Origin: JBBIQV01 sp964555285 | GTDB lineage: Bacteria; Nitrospirota; Nitrospiria; Nitrospirales; Nitrospiraceae | DNA: 64,000 nt | Reading direction: 5' to 3' | NCBI GenBank assembly: GCA_964555285.1 | Contig: CAZKRM010000019.1 | Span: forward strand, 1-64,000 | In this document: piece by piece, positions 34,094 through 41,682 of the stretch | Layout of the letters: the number at the start of each line of letters is the position of its first letter | How positions within the stretch are numbered: position 1 is the first letter of the stretch | Translations under genes and position numbers: made by a program | The notes under the pieces: model-generated | What the model was told of the DNA's origin: nothing | The model's database searches: none | The model's input: the letters and a program-made list of their open reading frames with translations, nothing else

Positions 34094-34552
34094 GAGCAAC
34101 GGATCACCCAAGACGAAGCCAAACAGGCGCTCGCCGATATCGGTGAACTGGGATTCGGTCGGGATGCCTCCATCGGGCTGGGACGGTTCACCGTTGAGGA
34201 ACTGGCCCCAACCGACTGGCCGGCGAGGCTAGACGCCGACGCCTGGGTGACTCTGGCTCCCTGCGTGCCGTAAGGCCTGGCCTGGGATTCATCTCGCTGT
34301 TTCTATCGTGTGTTTACCTGTTTCGGACGGCATGGGGATCGGGCTGTGCTCCAGGGTCAACCGTTCAAGACGCCGGTCTTGATGGCTGCCTCCGGCGCGG
34401 TGTTGACGCCGGTGAGATACGAACCAAGGGCCTACGTCGGTCGGGGGCTGGGTGCGGACGGAAGTCTTTCGAATGCGCTTCCCCAGACGGTTCAGCAAGG
34501 CTATGCGCCGGTTGTGGCTGTCAAGGTTCCGCGAATTTCGGAGTCAGCATGA
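34073..34552 (+). pseudogene. csm4: Csm4 (type III-A CRISPR) remnant
   Basis: Csm4 is the Cas5-like subunit of the type III-A effector that holds the crRNA 5' end. The frame from about 34103 reads ALADIGELGFGRDASIGLGR then FTVEEL, a Csm4 Gly-rich loop, then WVTLAPCVP, then TAA at 34271-34273; the same frame continues after the stop as FTCFGRHGDRAVLQGQPFKT, PVLMAASGAVL and GRGLGADGSLSNALPQTVQQ with GYAPVVAVKVP, the Csm4 C-terminus. The N-terminal half is lost and a nonsense codon splits the rest. The final TGA overlaps the csm5 ATG, as in live csm operons. Confidence 0.75.
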
Positions 34553-35028
34553 AGACCTTCCATAGCTACCGCCTTGTTTTTACCCCGCTTGCGCCGATCC
34601 ACATCGGCACGGGTGCCAGCTACGAGCCGACCAACTATGTGATCGAGGATGAGACCCTTCATGAGTTCGACACCGGCTCGTTGGTAGACGCGCTGCCCGC
34701 TCGCGAACGTGAAGAATTACTCGGTCTTTCCAGCAAGCCGAAGGTTCCCGCCGTGGATCGATACGGTAATCAGCGCCGCACGAGGGCGGATAGTGGCCCG
34801 GACCAGATTTTGGAGTGTGTTCCCGCTTTTCGGTGCCGAGCCTTTGCCGCGCAGCTCAACGTGCAATGGCTTGATGGCGTGAACAGGCCAGGCGAGGTCC
34901 CAGCCGCCGACCTGCGCTTTGATATGGGCCATATCGTCCAAGCCTGCAATGCCTTCTATCGACCTATTCTGCTCATCGGCGGTAACCGGTACCGGCTGAT
35001 CCGGGTTGATCCGATGGAGGATTCGTAG
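34549..35028 (+). pseudogene. csm5: Csm5 (type III-A CRISPR) with internal deletion
   Basis: The N-terminus YRLVFTPLAPIHIGTGASYE then PTNYVIEDETLHEFDTG is a canonical Csm5 start, and DQILECVPAFRCRAFAAQLN, then RFDMGHIVQACNAFYRPIL, is a canonical later Csm5 segment. Csm5 proteins have about 370-450 residues, but here only 159 codons are left, with the middle (roughly 200 residues) missing between RRTRADSGP and DQILEC, and the C-terminus replaced by a short unrelated tail. The frame stays open, so a small protein could be made, but it cannot be a functional Csm5. Confidence 0.75.
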
Positions 35029-35071
35029 AGCAGGAACCGGCGCGATAAGGCGAACGAAGGAGGAACATCGT

Positions 35072-35266
35072 ATGCCCGCGAAAACCGAATACCCCCATAT
35101 CGTTCTGGATGAGCGGCGCGTCCCGATCATCGAAGGCACGATTATGAAGGTCGTGGAGCTAGTGGCCGTGCGCCTCGCCTACGGCTGGAGTCCCGAAGAG
35201 TTGCACTGTCAGTATCCCTACCTCTCGCCGCTCCGCCGCCGGCTGGGCGCGCAGGGGATGCGCTAG
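35072..35266 (+). pseudogene. DUF433 antitoxin-like protein, internally shortened
   Basis: A strong ribosome site (AAGGAGGAAC) precedes ATG 35072. The N-terminus EYPHIVLDERRVPIIEGTIM then KVVELVAVRLAYGWSPEELH is DUF433, a family that often precedes DUF5615 PIN-like toxins. Family members of this type continue for another 40 or so residues after the YPYL segment; here YPYLSP jumps directly to LRRRLGAQGMR, which resembles the usual C-terminal end. I infer an in-frame internal deletion. The stop overlaps the following start. Confidence 0.55.
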
Positions 35267-35562
35267 TGCCGATTGCACTGTATGCCGATGTGCACATCCC
35301 GCGCGCCATCGTTGAGGGGCTTCGCATGCGCCACGTGGACGTGCGAACGGCTCAAGAGGACGGCTCCGGCGAGTTGGCTGACCCCGCGTTGCTTGACCGC
35401 GCATCGGCGCTCGGACGGGTGCTGGTGACGTTCGACGACGATTTGCTGGCGGAATGCGCAAAACGACGACGGGAAGGGAGTTCTTCAGCGGATCGAGTTG
35501 CTGCCGTTGGGAGGCTGGCTGCCTGCGTTAAGCGGATGCGGGGGTTGTTCCATGAGCGGTAG
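35266..35562 (+). pseudogene. DUF5615 PIN-like toxin, internally deleted
   Basis: The start IALYADVHIPRAIVEGLRMR then HVDVRTAQEDGSGELADPAL, LDRASALGRVLVTFDDDLLAEC is the N-terminal two thirds of a DUF5615 PIN/Mut7-C-like protein, the usual partner of DUF433. After KRRREG the frame loses similarity, while another frame reads LQRIELLPLGG, like the usual C-terminal end. This suggests a frameshifting internal deletion of perhaps 30 codons. The start codon (GTG 35266) overlaps the DUF433 stop. Confidence 0.55.
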
Positions 35563-36033
35563 AGGGGAGGAAGACGATGCAGGCCCTGTATGCGCGATCT
35601 CGATCGCGCCGCTCGGATCGAAGGAATTTCTCTGGCTCCGAAAACCCCAAGCCGAGGGAGCCCATGACCCCCTCTTTCGTCACGCGGTATTCGGGGGCGG
35701 TTCGGTGGGCTGAGGCGGAGGGCATTCCCGTGGATCGTCTAGTGGAGCATTTCGAATGGCCGCGCGATCTGCTGCAGGTGCCTGTCTGACAGTGACCTTT
35801 CTACTGCGGCGAACGATCTGTGGCCATCTGCGTCGTTCTCGGCCCGAAACAATCCTCACCGTATTCCAGCGAATACGCCTCCGGTTTTTCCTGGCCTGCG
35901 GCCTTGCACCTGGCTGCATCTCCTTTGCCTCGTCACGAACGGCAATGTCAGACAGGCTCCTTAGTAGCGGAGTTCCTGGCACGAGAGGGGCGGGTGATCA
36001 CCACGAGCGAATCGCCGGCAAAGGAGGAATCTC
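35563..36033. other. 471 bases of eroded sequence
   Basis: No intact gene. A short plus-strand frame, ATG 35664 to 35789, reads MTPSFVTRYSGAVRWAEAEG then IPVDRLVEHFEWPRDLLQVP and looks coding in character but is not recognised. Another piece near 35955-36050 (QTGSLVAEFLAREGRVITTS) also looks like a fragment of a protein. The stretch lies between remnants of a CRISPR locus and is probably eroded accessory DNA. Confidence 0.4.
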
Positions 36034-36297
36034 ATGTCGCACTCGCATGAGGAACCCAGGCCCTCATTGCCCGAGGAACTGCGGCCGTATTTTTGGGATA
36101 CCGACTTTGCCCGGCTCGATCCCGTTGCCCATCGTCGCTTCATCGCCGAGCGGCTCATGGAGAAGACCACTCTCGACACCTTCCGCTGGCTGCTCGCTCA
36201 GTACCCGGCGGAGGAACTTCGGGAGATCGCCGACCGGAGCAGACGGCTGCCGGCGCGCGATCGGAACTTCTGGAGGCTGTACCTTGCTCAGGCTTGA
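36034..36297 (+). CDS. DUF6922-like protein, 87 aa
   Basis: AAAGGAGGAATC lies ahead of the ATG at 36034. The sequence LPEELRPYFWDTDFARLDPV then AHRRFIAERLMEKTTLDTFR, WLLAQYPAEELREIADRSRR and ARDRNFWRLYL matches small proteins (DUF6922 type) commonly encoded just before a nucleotidyltransferase of the AbiEii kind, a probable antitoxin-toxin arrangement. The protein appears full length. A stub of the expected partner overlaps its end. Family naming is from memory and moderately sure. Confidence 0.6.
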   Translation: MSHSHEEPRPSLPEELRPYFWDTDFARLDPVAHRRFIAERLMEKTTLDTFRWLLAQYPAEELREIADRSRRLPARDRNFWRLYLAQA

Positions 36298-36367
36298 CGC
36301 CCTCACCCCGGAGGTGCTGGCGCTTCGGGCGAGCCCGGCCCCTCGAAAGGGGCGTAGAAGGGGTTGA
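36284..36367 (+). pseudogene. Stub of nucleotidyltransferase-like partner
   Basis: A TTG start at 36284 follows CTGGAGG at 36271-36277 with 6-base spacing and opens a frame LLRLDALTPEVLALRASPAP then RKGRRRG before TGA. The first 14 residues resemble the usual beginning of AbiEii-type nucleotidyltransferases placed after DUF6922 genes; the rest is lost. Only 27 codons remain, so the assignment depends mainly on context. Confidence 0.35.
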
Positions 36368-36370
36368 ATC

Positions 36371-36840
36371 ATGCGGACCGTGGTGACGACGGTTGGAACC
36401 TCATTGTTGGGCCATTCCCGGCGGGAACGTAGGCCGGAGTCCCCAACCGAGGATCAATGGTTCTTCTTCCTGCGGGAGGCGACCCCCGAAGCGGCGTCTG
36501 CGGAAACCAACTCGTTGTCCCGGCTGCTGCAGGAAGGCGATCGGATCGTGTTCTTGCATTCGCAAACGAGCGAGGGAAGGCTGTGCGCGCAGGCGCTTCG
36601 GCGGCAGTACGAATCCCTCCGCTTCTCCGCCGAGGCCCAGGAAGTGCCAGACCTCACGTACACGGAGAGTCGATTCAAAATGCGGGGGTTCCGGTCCGGG
36701 GCCTTCCCGAGGAGGTGCGGCTCTTGCTCGCCGAGGAAGGGGGCCGCACGCAACTGTTCCCGGCGGGGTATGCGCTTGACGAAGCCTTTGAGGATCGAAT
36801 CCGGAAGGGTACGTCCGTCCCGGTGCTGTGGGAATCCTGA
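36371..36840 (+). pseudogene. CARF-domain (APE2256-like) protein, internally deleted
   Basis: The start RTVVTTVGTSLLGHSRRERR is the nucleotide-binding N-terminus of the CARF proteins of the APE2256/TIGR02619 group, which sense cyclic oligoadenylate made by type III CRISPR effectors. It continues (LSRLLQEGDRIVFLHSQTSE, PDLTYTESRFKMRG) up to about 36685. The C-terminal part appears in another frame: GLPEEVRLLLAEEGGRTQLF then PAGYALDEAFEDRIRKGTSV PVLWES split by the stop at 36838. The central CARF portion is missing. The stop codon lies inside the first CRISPR repeat. Confidence 0.65.
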
Positions 36841-36934
36841 CCTGAAGAAAAAGGGATTAAGACTGTGATGAGTGGAATCGGACGCGGCGTGCCGGTCAGT
36901 GGGAATCCTGACCTGAAACCAAAGAGGCCTGACT
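36828..36934 (+). CRISPR. Minimal CRISPR array, two repeats and one spacer
   Basis: Repeat 1 is 36 bases (36828-36863), beginning GTGGGAATCCTGACCTGAA and ending GGGATTAAGAC. A 35-base spacer follows (36864-36898). Repeat 2 (36899-36934) is identical for the first 19 bases and then degenerates, as is usual for the last repeat of an array. The ATTAAGAC-type 3' end and the 36/35 spacing are normal for CRISPR, and the neighbouring csm, cas6 and CARF remnants support it. Only one full repeat survives, so it depends on this context. Confidence 0.7.
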
Positions 36935-36985
36935 GGGGGACTTAAAATGTTTTGCCAGAGGAAGTAGGAGATCGAGAGGTCCGCG

Positions 36986-37849
36986 CTAATCAAAGACCAC
37001 GGTCTTTCGCCCGTACACCAACACCCGGTGTTCGATGTGCCGACGCACGGCGCGCGCCAAGACCATTTCTTCCAAGTCGCGTCCCTTCCGTACCAAATCC
37101 TCGACTGTGTCGCGATGGCCGACGCGGATCACATCCTGCTCGATGATCGGCCCTTCGTCCAAATCTTGTGTGGCATAATGTGCCGTCGCACCGATGATCT
37201 TGACGCCCCGTTCATAGGCTTGCCGGTAGGGATTGGCACCGATAAAGGCCGGGAGGAAGGAGTGATGAATATTCATGACGGGACATCCGATCGCGGCGAG
37301 AAAGTCTCCGCTGAGAATCTGCATGTAGCGCGCCATGACCACCAGTTCAACCCGATGTTCTTTCAGAATCGCCGACACCTGTCGCTCCTGCTGCGGCTTG
37401 GTTTCTTTCGTGACAGGACACACCTGGAACGGAATCTTGTACAGATCAGCCCAGACCGCGCAGGTCTCGTGGTTCGAGACGATGACCGGAACGTCGATGA
37501 CCAACTCATCCCGCTTGTGCCGTTGCAGCAGGTCGGCCAAACAATGGTCCTGTTTCGAGACCAGAATCCCCACTCTGGGCCGATGGCTGGACGAATGTAT
37601 TTCATACTGCATGTCGAAGACTGTAGCGATCGGGGCGAAGGCTGACGCGATGTCGCTGACAGGAATCTGAAATCCTTCCGTGGCGAACTCCATCCGCATG
37701 AGGAAATCATTGGTCTCCTCATCGGTATGGTGATCTGAGTCGAGAATGTTGCCCCCGAAGTCGTGAATGAAGCCCGCCACCCGGGCCACAATCCCTTTGC
37801 GATCCTTGCAATTGATCAGCAGCACGACGGAGTCTTTGCGGTGCGTCAT
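36986..37849 (-). CDS. purU: Formyltetrahydrofolate deformylase
   Basis: PurU hydrolyses 10-formyl-THF to formate and THF. An N-terminal ACT domain (residues 8-85, LLINCKDRKGIVARVAGFIH) is followed by a formyltransferase-like catalytic domain with RVGILVSKQDHCLADLLQRH, the active-site NIHHSFLPAF and DLDEGPIIEQDV segments. 287 residues is the normal size. ATG 37849 fits the family start. It lies 12 bases after rimO on the same strand and may be co-transcribed with it. Confidence 0.93.
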   Translation of the reverse strand: MTHRKDSVVLLINCKDRKGIVARVAGFIHDFGGNILDSDHHTDEETNDFLMRMEFATEGFQIPVSDIASAFAPIATVFDMQYEIHSSSHRPRVGILVSKQDHCLADLLQRHKRDELVIDVPVIVSNHETCAVWADLYKIPFQVCPVTKETKPQQERQVSAILKEHRVELVVMARYMQILSGDFLAAIGCPVMNIHHSFLPAFIGANPYRQAYERGVKIIGATAHYATQDLDEGPIIEQDVIRVGHRDTVEDLVRKGRDLEEMVLARAVRRHIEHRVLVYGRKTVVFD

Positions 37850-37861
37850 GAGCGTGACCGG

Positions 37862-39292
37862 CTAGGAGACGAGGTGTCCGACGAGGTCGTACCCGGCTGC
37901 ATCGGTGATCCCGACTTTCACGAACTCTCCGGGGCCGGGGAAGGGCTGGTCTCGGCCGGCCCGGGGCGGGTGGGTGAAATCGGCAACCCTGTCGTTGATG
38001 TTGATATAGACCACGCCGTCGATTTCCGGCGCCAAGCCTTCATGCCGCCCTTCGAGCAGCAAATCGGTTTCCTCGGACGGCCCCTCCACCAGCACGTCCA
38101 TCACCGACCCGACTCGCGCACGCCCCTTCGCGGCAGCAATCGATTCCTGGACTGCGAGCAGTTCATTGCGCCGGTCTTCCATGACCGATCGATCGACTTT
38201 CCCGTCGAGATCGATGGCCGGGGTCCCTTCCTCATCGGAATAGAGGAAGGCGGCCACGCGATCGAATGCCGCCTCTTCGAGGTAGGCGCGGAGTTCTTCG
38301 AAGGCGACGTCGGTCTCCCCTGGAAACCCCACGATAAACGCCGTCCGGAAGGTCACGCCGGGAATCTTCGTTCTGATCCGCTCGACTAACGACGCGATGG
38401 AGGCCCTATCACCCAGCCGGTGCATGCGCTTCAGTATCGCATCGTTGATGTGCTGGAGCGGCATATCGATGTACTTGGTAATCTTCTCTTCGCCTGCATA
38501 GAGGTCCAACAACTCGTCCGTCACGTGTTGTGGGTATAGGTAAAAGGGGCGAATCCATCGGAGTTCCTTCACTGTGACCAACTCGCGCAAGAGGGAGACG
38601 AGTCCCTGCCGGAGGCCGAGGTCCACGCCATAATTGACGGTGTCCTGAGAAATGAGGTTGATCTCCCTGACTCCTTCACCGGCCAGGCGTTGCGCTTCCG
38701 CCACGATGGACGCGATGGGCCGGCTCCGCTGTTTCCCGCGCATGATCGGAATCGCGCAGAAGGCGCAGTTGCGATTACACCCTTCTGCAATCTTCACATA
38801 GGCGCTGTGCGCCTTACTGAGACGGAGCCGAGGGGCCAGCTCGTCATAGAGGTAGGGCGGTGGGCTCATCCAGAGCCGTTGTGGTCGACGCGTCGGTGCG
38901 AGCAGGCTGCGGCAGATCTCCGCAATGCGCCCGAATTCTCCTGTCCCGACGACACCGTCTAGCTCCGGCAATTCCTTGAGCAGCTCGCCCTGATACCGTT
39001 GCGCCAGACATCCGGCGGCTATCAACACTCGGCAGGAACCTTTTTTCTTCAGCTTGCTGTGTTCGATGATCGTATCGATCGACTCCTGCTTGGCCTCTTC
39101 GATGAAGCCGCAGGTGTTGATGATGACGACCTCGGCCTTGTTGGAATCTGCGGTGAGTTCAAATCCATCGGCGACCAGCGTCCCTAACATGACTTCCGCG
39201 TCCACCTGGTTCTTGGAACAGCCCAGGTTGACGAAGCCGATCGTTGTCTTGCGCGTAGCAGCCCGTTTGGGTTTGATGGATTGTCGTACCAT
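37862..39292 (-). CDS. rimO: Ribosomal protein S12 methylthiotransferase RimO
   Basis: RimO methylthiolates an aspartate of ribosomal protein S12. The N-terminal UPF0004 domain begins GFVNLGCSKNQVDAEVMLGT with its iron-sulfur cysteines (NTCGFIEEAKQESID, AAGCLAQRY); the radical SAM cluster motif CNRNCAFC is in the middle; the C-terminal TRAM domain ends YDLVGHLVS. 476 residues is standard. The divergent gamma carbonic anhydrase gene starts about 120 bases away. purU follows 12 bases downstream. Confidence 0.94.
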   Translation of the reverse strand: MVRQSIKPKRAATRKTTIGFVNLGCSKNQVDAEVMLGTLVADGFELTADSNKAEVVIINTCGFIEEAKQESIDTIIEHSKLKKKGSCRVLIAAGCLAQRYQGELLKELPELDGVVGTGEFGRIAEICRSLLAPTRRPQRLWMSPPPYLYDELAPRLRLSKAHSAYVKIAEGCNRNCAFCAIPIMRGKQRSRPIASIVAEAQRLAGEGVREINLISQDTVNYGVDLGLRQGLVSLLRELVTVKELRWIRPFYLYPQHVTDELLDLYAGEEKITKYIDMPLQHINDAILKRMHRLGDRASIASLVERIRTKIPGVTFRTAFIVGFPGETDVAFEELRAYLEEAAFDRVAAFLYSDEEGTPAIDLDGKVDRSVMEDRRNELLAVQESIAAAKGRARVGSVMDVLVEGPSEETDLLLEGRHEGLAPEIDGVVYININDRVADFTHPPRAGRDQPFPGPGEFVKVGITDAAGYDLVGHLVS

Positions 39293-39412
39293 AGACGGAT
39301 CAGTCTACGAGACGCCTGAAAAGACTGTCAACCGCGCCGGGCGCTTGATTCAACCCGCCGATTCACTTAGAGTCTCCAGGACTTTTGCCTTTTGAACCGT
39401 GTCAGGGGCGCC

Positions 39413-39952
39413 ATGATTCGCACCTTCCAGGGCATCAAGCCGACCATCCCGAAATCCTGCTTCATCGAAGACACGGCCGTCGTCATCGGCGATGTGGTGA
39501 TGGGCGAAGACTGTAGCGCCTGGTTTCATGCTGTGATCCGGGGCGATGTACACTATATTCGCATCGGGGACCGGACGAACGTGCAAGACCTCTGCATGCT
39601 CCATGTGACCCACGACACCCACCCGCTGGTGATCGGCGACGACGTCACCATCGGCCATCACGTCGTGCTCCACGGCTGTACCATCAAGGATCGGGTGCTG
39701 GTGGGGATGGGCGCGATCATCATGGATGGGGCAGTGATCGGGGAGGATTCGATTGTCGGGGCCGGGGCGCTGGTGACCGAGAGGATGGTCGTCCCGCCCA
39801 AGAGCGTCATCATGGGAAATCCCGCTCGAGTGAGACGACCGGTGAAGGACAACGAACTGGCCTGGATTCGCGAGTCCGCGCAGAACTACATCGCCTACGC
39901 CCGGCAGTACCTGGCCGACCCCACCACATCCAAAACGGGGTTCCAGGTCTAA
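39413..39952 (+). CDS. Gamma carbonic anhydrase family protein, 179 aa
   Basis: Left-handed beta-helix protein of the gamma carbonic anhydrase/YrdA group. Hexapeptide repeats run through the protein, and metal-ligand histidines are visible in HVTHDTHPLVIGDDVTIGHH and VVLHGCTI. Family segments AWFHAVIRGDVHYIRIGDRT and VPPKSVIMGNPARVRR are present. The probable reaction is CO2 hydration, but YrdA-like members often lack measured activity. The start ATG 39413 fits the family; a TTG 21 bases upstream is in frame. Confidence 0.87.
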   Translation: MIRTFQGIKPTIPKSCFIEDTAVVIGDVVMGEDCSAWFHAVIRGDVHYIRIGDRTNVQDLCMLHVTHDTHPLVIGDDVTIGHHVVLHGCTIKDRVLVGMGAIIMDGAVIGEDSIVGAGALVTERMVVPPKSVIMGNPARVRRPVKDNELAWIRESAQNYIAYARQYLADPTTSKTGFQV

Positions 39953-40028
39953 AGTCGTCAAGTCCTAAAGTCCTAAAGTCGAAAGTCTCTAGCGAAGGAC
40001 TTGATGACTTTCAGACCTTTAGACTTTT
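39951..40028. terminator. Inverted repeat between convergent genes
   Basis: AAAGTCGTCAAGTCCT (39951-39966) pairs with AGGACTTGATGACTTT (39996-40011) with one mismatch in 16. Between the arms TCCTAAAG is repeated. It lies between convergent genes and may terminate both transcripts, though T-runs are weak. Confidence 0.5.
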
Positions 40029-40726
40029 GACGGTCTCTCACCTATTCTGACGAAGCACACCGGATCGCCGACTAGCGCAGTGGGGTATGCTTTCCGCTCC
40101 ACCCTGTAGGGAACCAGCCGCCTGTGGCACCACTCGGCAATCCATACCACTTCTTCCGTCGAGGTCGTGACCAACGCGGGCAATCTCAGCTTGCGGAGGG
40201 ATCGGTCTATCAGCGCCTTCACGATGCGGCATTCCACCACAAACTTGTCCGGCTTGAAGATAGCGGGATTCGCCCGCCCGTAAGACAAAGCGGACAGTTC
40301 GGGAAATCGTTCGGGGTCATTCAGCACGCTCACGATCCAGAGATGATCGAACCGGCCCGCAGCCTCGCCGGCATCCGCAGCGCGAAACTGAAAAGGCAGC
40401 GACTGGCAAGCATGGTTCAAGGCCTGGACTTCGTGGCGTCGCAGATTGTAGGCAAGCGCGTCACGACCTAACTCCAACGTCTCCATCGCCAGCGCCGGAA
40501 GCTCCGCCACCCCCGCACCGACATACAGACTCCGTCCGCCCGGCTTCAGCCGCGCCATCAGCGCTTCAGCCAGCCTAATTCCCAGCCGCTGGCACGGCCC
40601 GCGCTTCGCCTTCCAAAAGGCATCGCCTCCTTCGTGGCAATACACGCGACCGAGGACCTCGTAGTCGAGCTGGCCGAACATGCGAGAGATCGCACGACGA
40701 GTCTTCGCCGAAAGCCGGTTCTTCAT
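40019..40726 (-). CDS. Hypothetical protein with methyltransferase-like glycine motif
   Basis: I do not recognise a named family. The start is uncertain: ATG at 40726 (MKNRLSAKTRRAISRMFGQL) or GTG at 40786. A Rossmann-like element LKPGGRSLYVGAGVAELPAL near residue 65 resembles the S-adenosylmethionine site of class I methyltransferases, and an acidic residue-rich strand (FRAADAGEAAGRFDHLWIVS) follows as expected of that fold. The C-terminal third is basic. No membrane segment. It is convergent with the carbonic anhydrase gene. A methyltransferase role is an inference from one motif. Confidence 0.5.
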   Translation of the reverse strand: MKNRLSAKTRRAISRMFGQLDYEVLGRVYCHEGGDAFWKAKRGPCQRLGIRLAEALMARLKPGGRSLYVGAGVAELPALAMETLELGRDALAYNLRRHEVQALNHACQSLPFQFRAADAGEAAGRFDHLWIVSVLNDPERFPELSALSYGRANPAIFKPDKFVVECRIVKALIDRSLRKLRLPALVTTSTEEVVWIAEWCHRRLVPYRVERKAYPTALVGDPVCFVRIGERPSKV

Positions 40727-40807
40727 CTCATCGAGTCGTCGGCGGCTGGCGGCTGGCTGGGTCTGCACAGTGCAGATGTCGGACACGCGGGCGGCATGCC
40801 AGGCGGG

Positions 40808-41050
40808 TTAAGACAGCGGCAGTTTGACGGCAGTCCGCTCCCCGGTAGCCTCGTTCTGCAACACCAATTGGCCGGCATCTTCGCGGGACAATTGAGCATT
40901 CGCGTTCAGCAGTTCGATGCCATACACCGTGCCGTCCGGAGCCAAATCGATGTTGATCTCATCGCTCACGTGAACGGTCTCCACTTCGGCGGTTTTGGCG
41001 TGGAGACGGAGGTAGGCGATGTTGTGGCGAGGGTCATACGTGAGTTTCAT
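40808..41050 (-). CDS. DUF2283 family protein, 80 aa
   Basis: MKLTYDPRHNIAYLRLHAKT then AEVETVHVSDEINIDLAPDG, TVYGIELLNANAQL is a typical DUF2283 sequence, a small family often found in possible toxin-antitoxin settings. ATG 41050 is preceded by a strong AGGAGGT ribosome site 5 bases upstream, so this is the start even though the frame is open further upstream through the ORF6N remnant. Family length is usually 60-80 residues, so it is complete. Confidence 0.75.
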   Translation of the reverse strand: MKLTYDPRHNIAYLRLHAKTAEVETVHVSDEINIDLAPDGTVYGIELLNANAQLSREDAGQLVLQNEATGERTAVKLPLS

Positions 41051-41296
41051 GAGCACCTCCTGTTCTACGTGAAACGCAGTTAATAGTAGCGCGTCACCCC
41101 CGTAATCACAAGCCAGCCGCTCCTTCAGGGTGAGCCGAAAGACGAAATCGCGCGGGAAACGATCCGCGTTGCGTCTGACCGCTTGATTCAAAGCTTTTGT
41201 GGGCACATCGTAGAGCACGGCGAGATCGGCATCGATGATGACTTTGCGTTCGCGGATCGTGAGGATCATGGATTCGAGTGGTTTGAGCGGCTTCAT
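41051..41296 (-). pseudogene. ORF6N domain, N-terminal fragment
   Basis: PLESMILTIRERKVIIDADL then AVLYDVPTKALNQAVRRNAD, RFPRDFVFRLTLKERLA is the ORF6N DNA-binding domain found in phage and mobile-element regulators. It normally continues with a conserved region of another 100 or more residues. Here it is cut after about 62 residues and the frame reads on without stop (CDYGGDALLLTAFHVEQEVL) into the DUF2283 gene. Its ATG at 41296 overlaps the stop of the 68-residue gene upstream. I infer a deletion that removed the rest of the ORF6N gene. Confidence 0.6.
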
Positions 41297-41499
41297 GACA
41301 GGACCCTTCCAACGCAGCGAATGGATCGAATGGCTCGTTCAGCCGTCAGCCAATCGAGCCGGTCGAGAAGCTCACTCGGCAAGGCGCTGCCGTGTCCAAA
41401 TCGACGGCGTATGTGACATAGCCGTTGGTACTCTCTCCACACCGCTTCATCTTCATTGAACCGGCGGGCGAGTTCTTGAGGATCAATGGACGGTTTCAT
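41293..41499 (-). CDS. Hypothetical protein, 68 aa
   Basis: A small basic helical protein, MKPSIDPQELARRFNEDEAV then WREYQRLCHIRRRFGHGSAL, not recognised. Its stop overlaps the ORF6N ATG (ATGA), so it belongs to the same little operon with the ORF6N remnant and DUF2283. Similar short genes of unknown function precede ORF6N genes in mobile DNA, which would suggest an accessory origin. No signal or membrane segment. Confidence 0.45.
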   Translation of the reverse strand: MKPSIDPQELARRFNEDEAVWREYQRLCHIRRRFGHGSALPSELLDRLDWLTAERAIRSIRCVGRVLS

Positions 41500-41682
41500 G
41501 ACACCGTGATCTTAGAGGGCGTCTGCAGAACGAGAATACGCTCCGCTTGGAGTCGTTCCTTCCCCAGTAGGCATCCGGTGCACTACAGACTTTCTGACCG
41601 TCGAATTTCTGCAGCATTCTCTTTTTGAGGCGCTGCTTAGCAACCGATCGGCCCGCAGTCTAGCGAAATCACTCTCTGAAAG

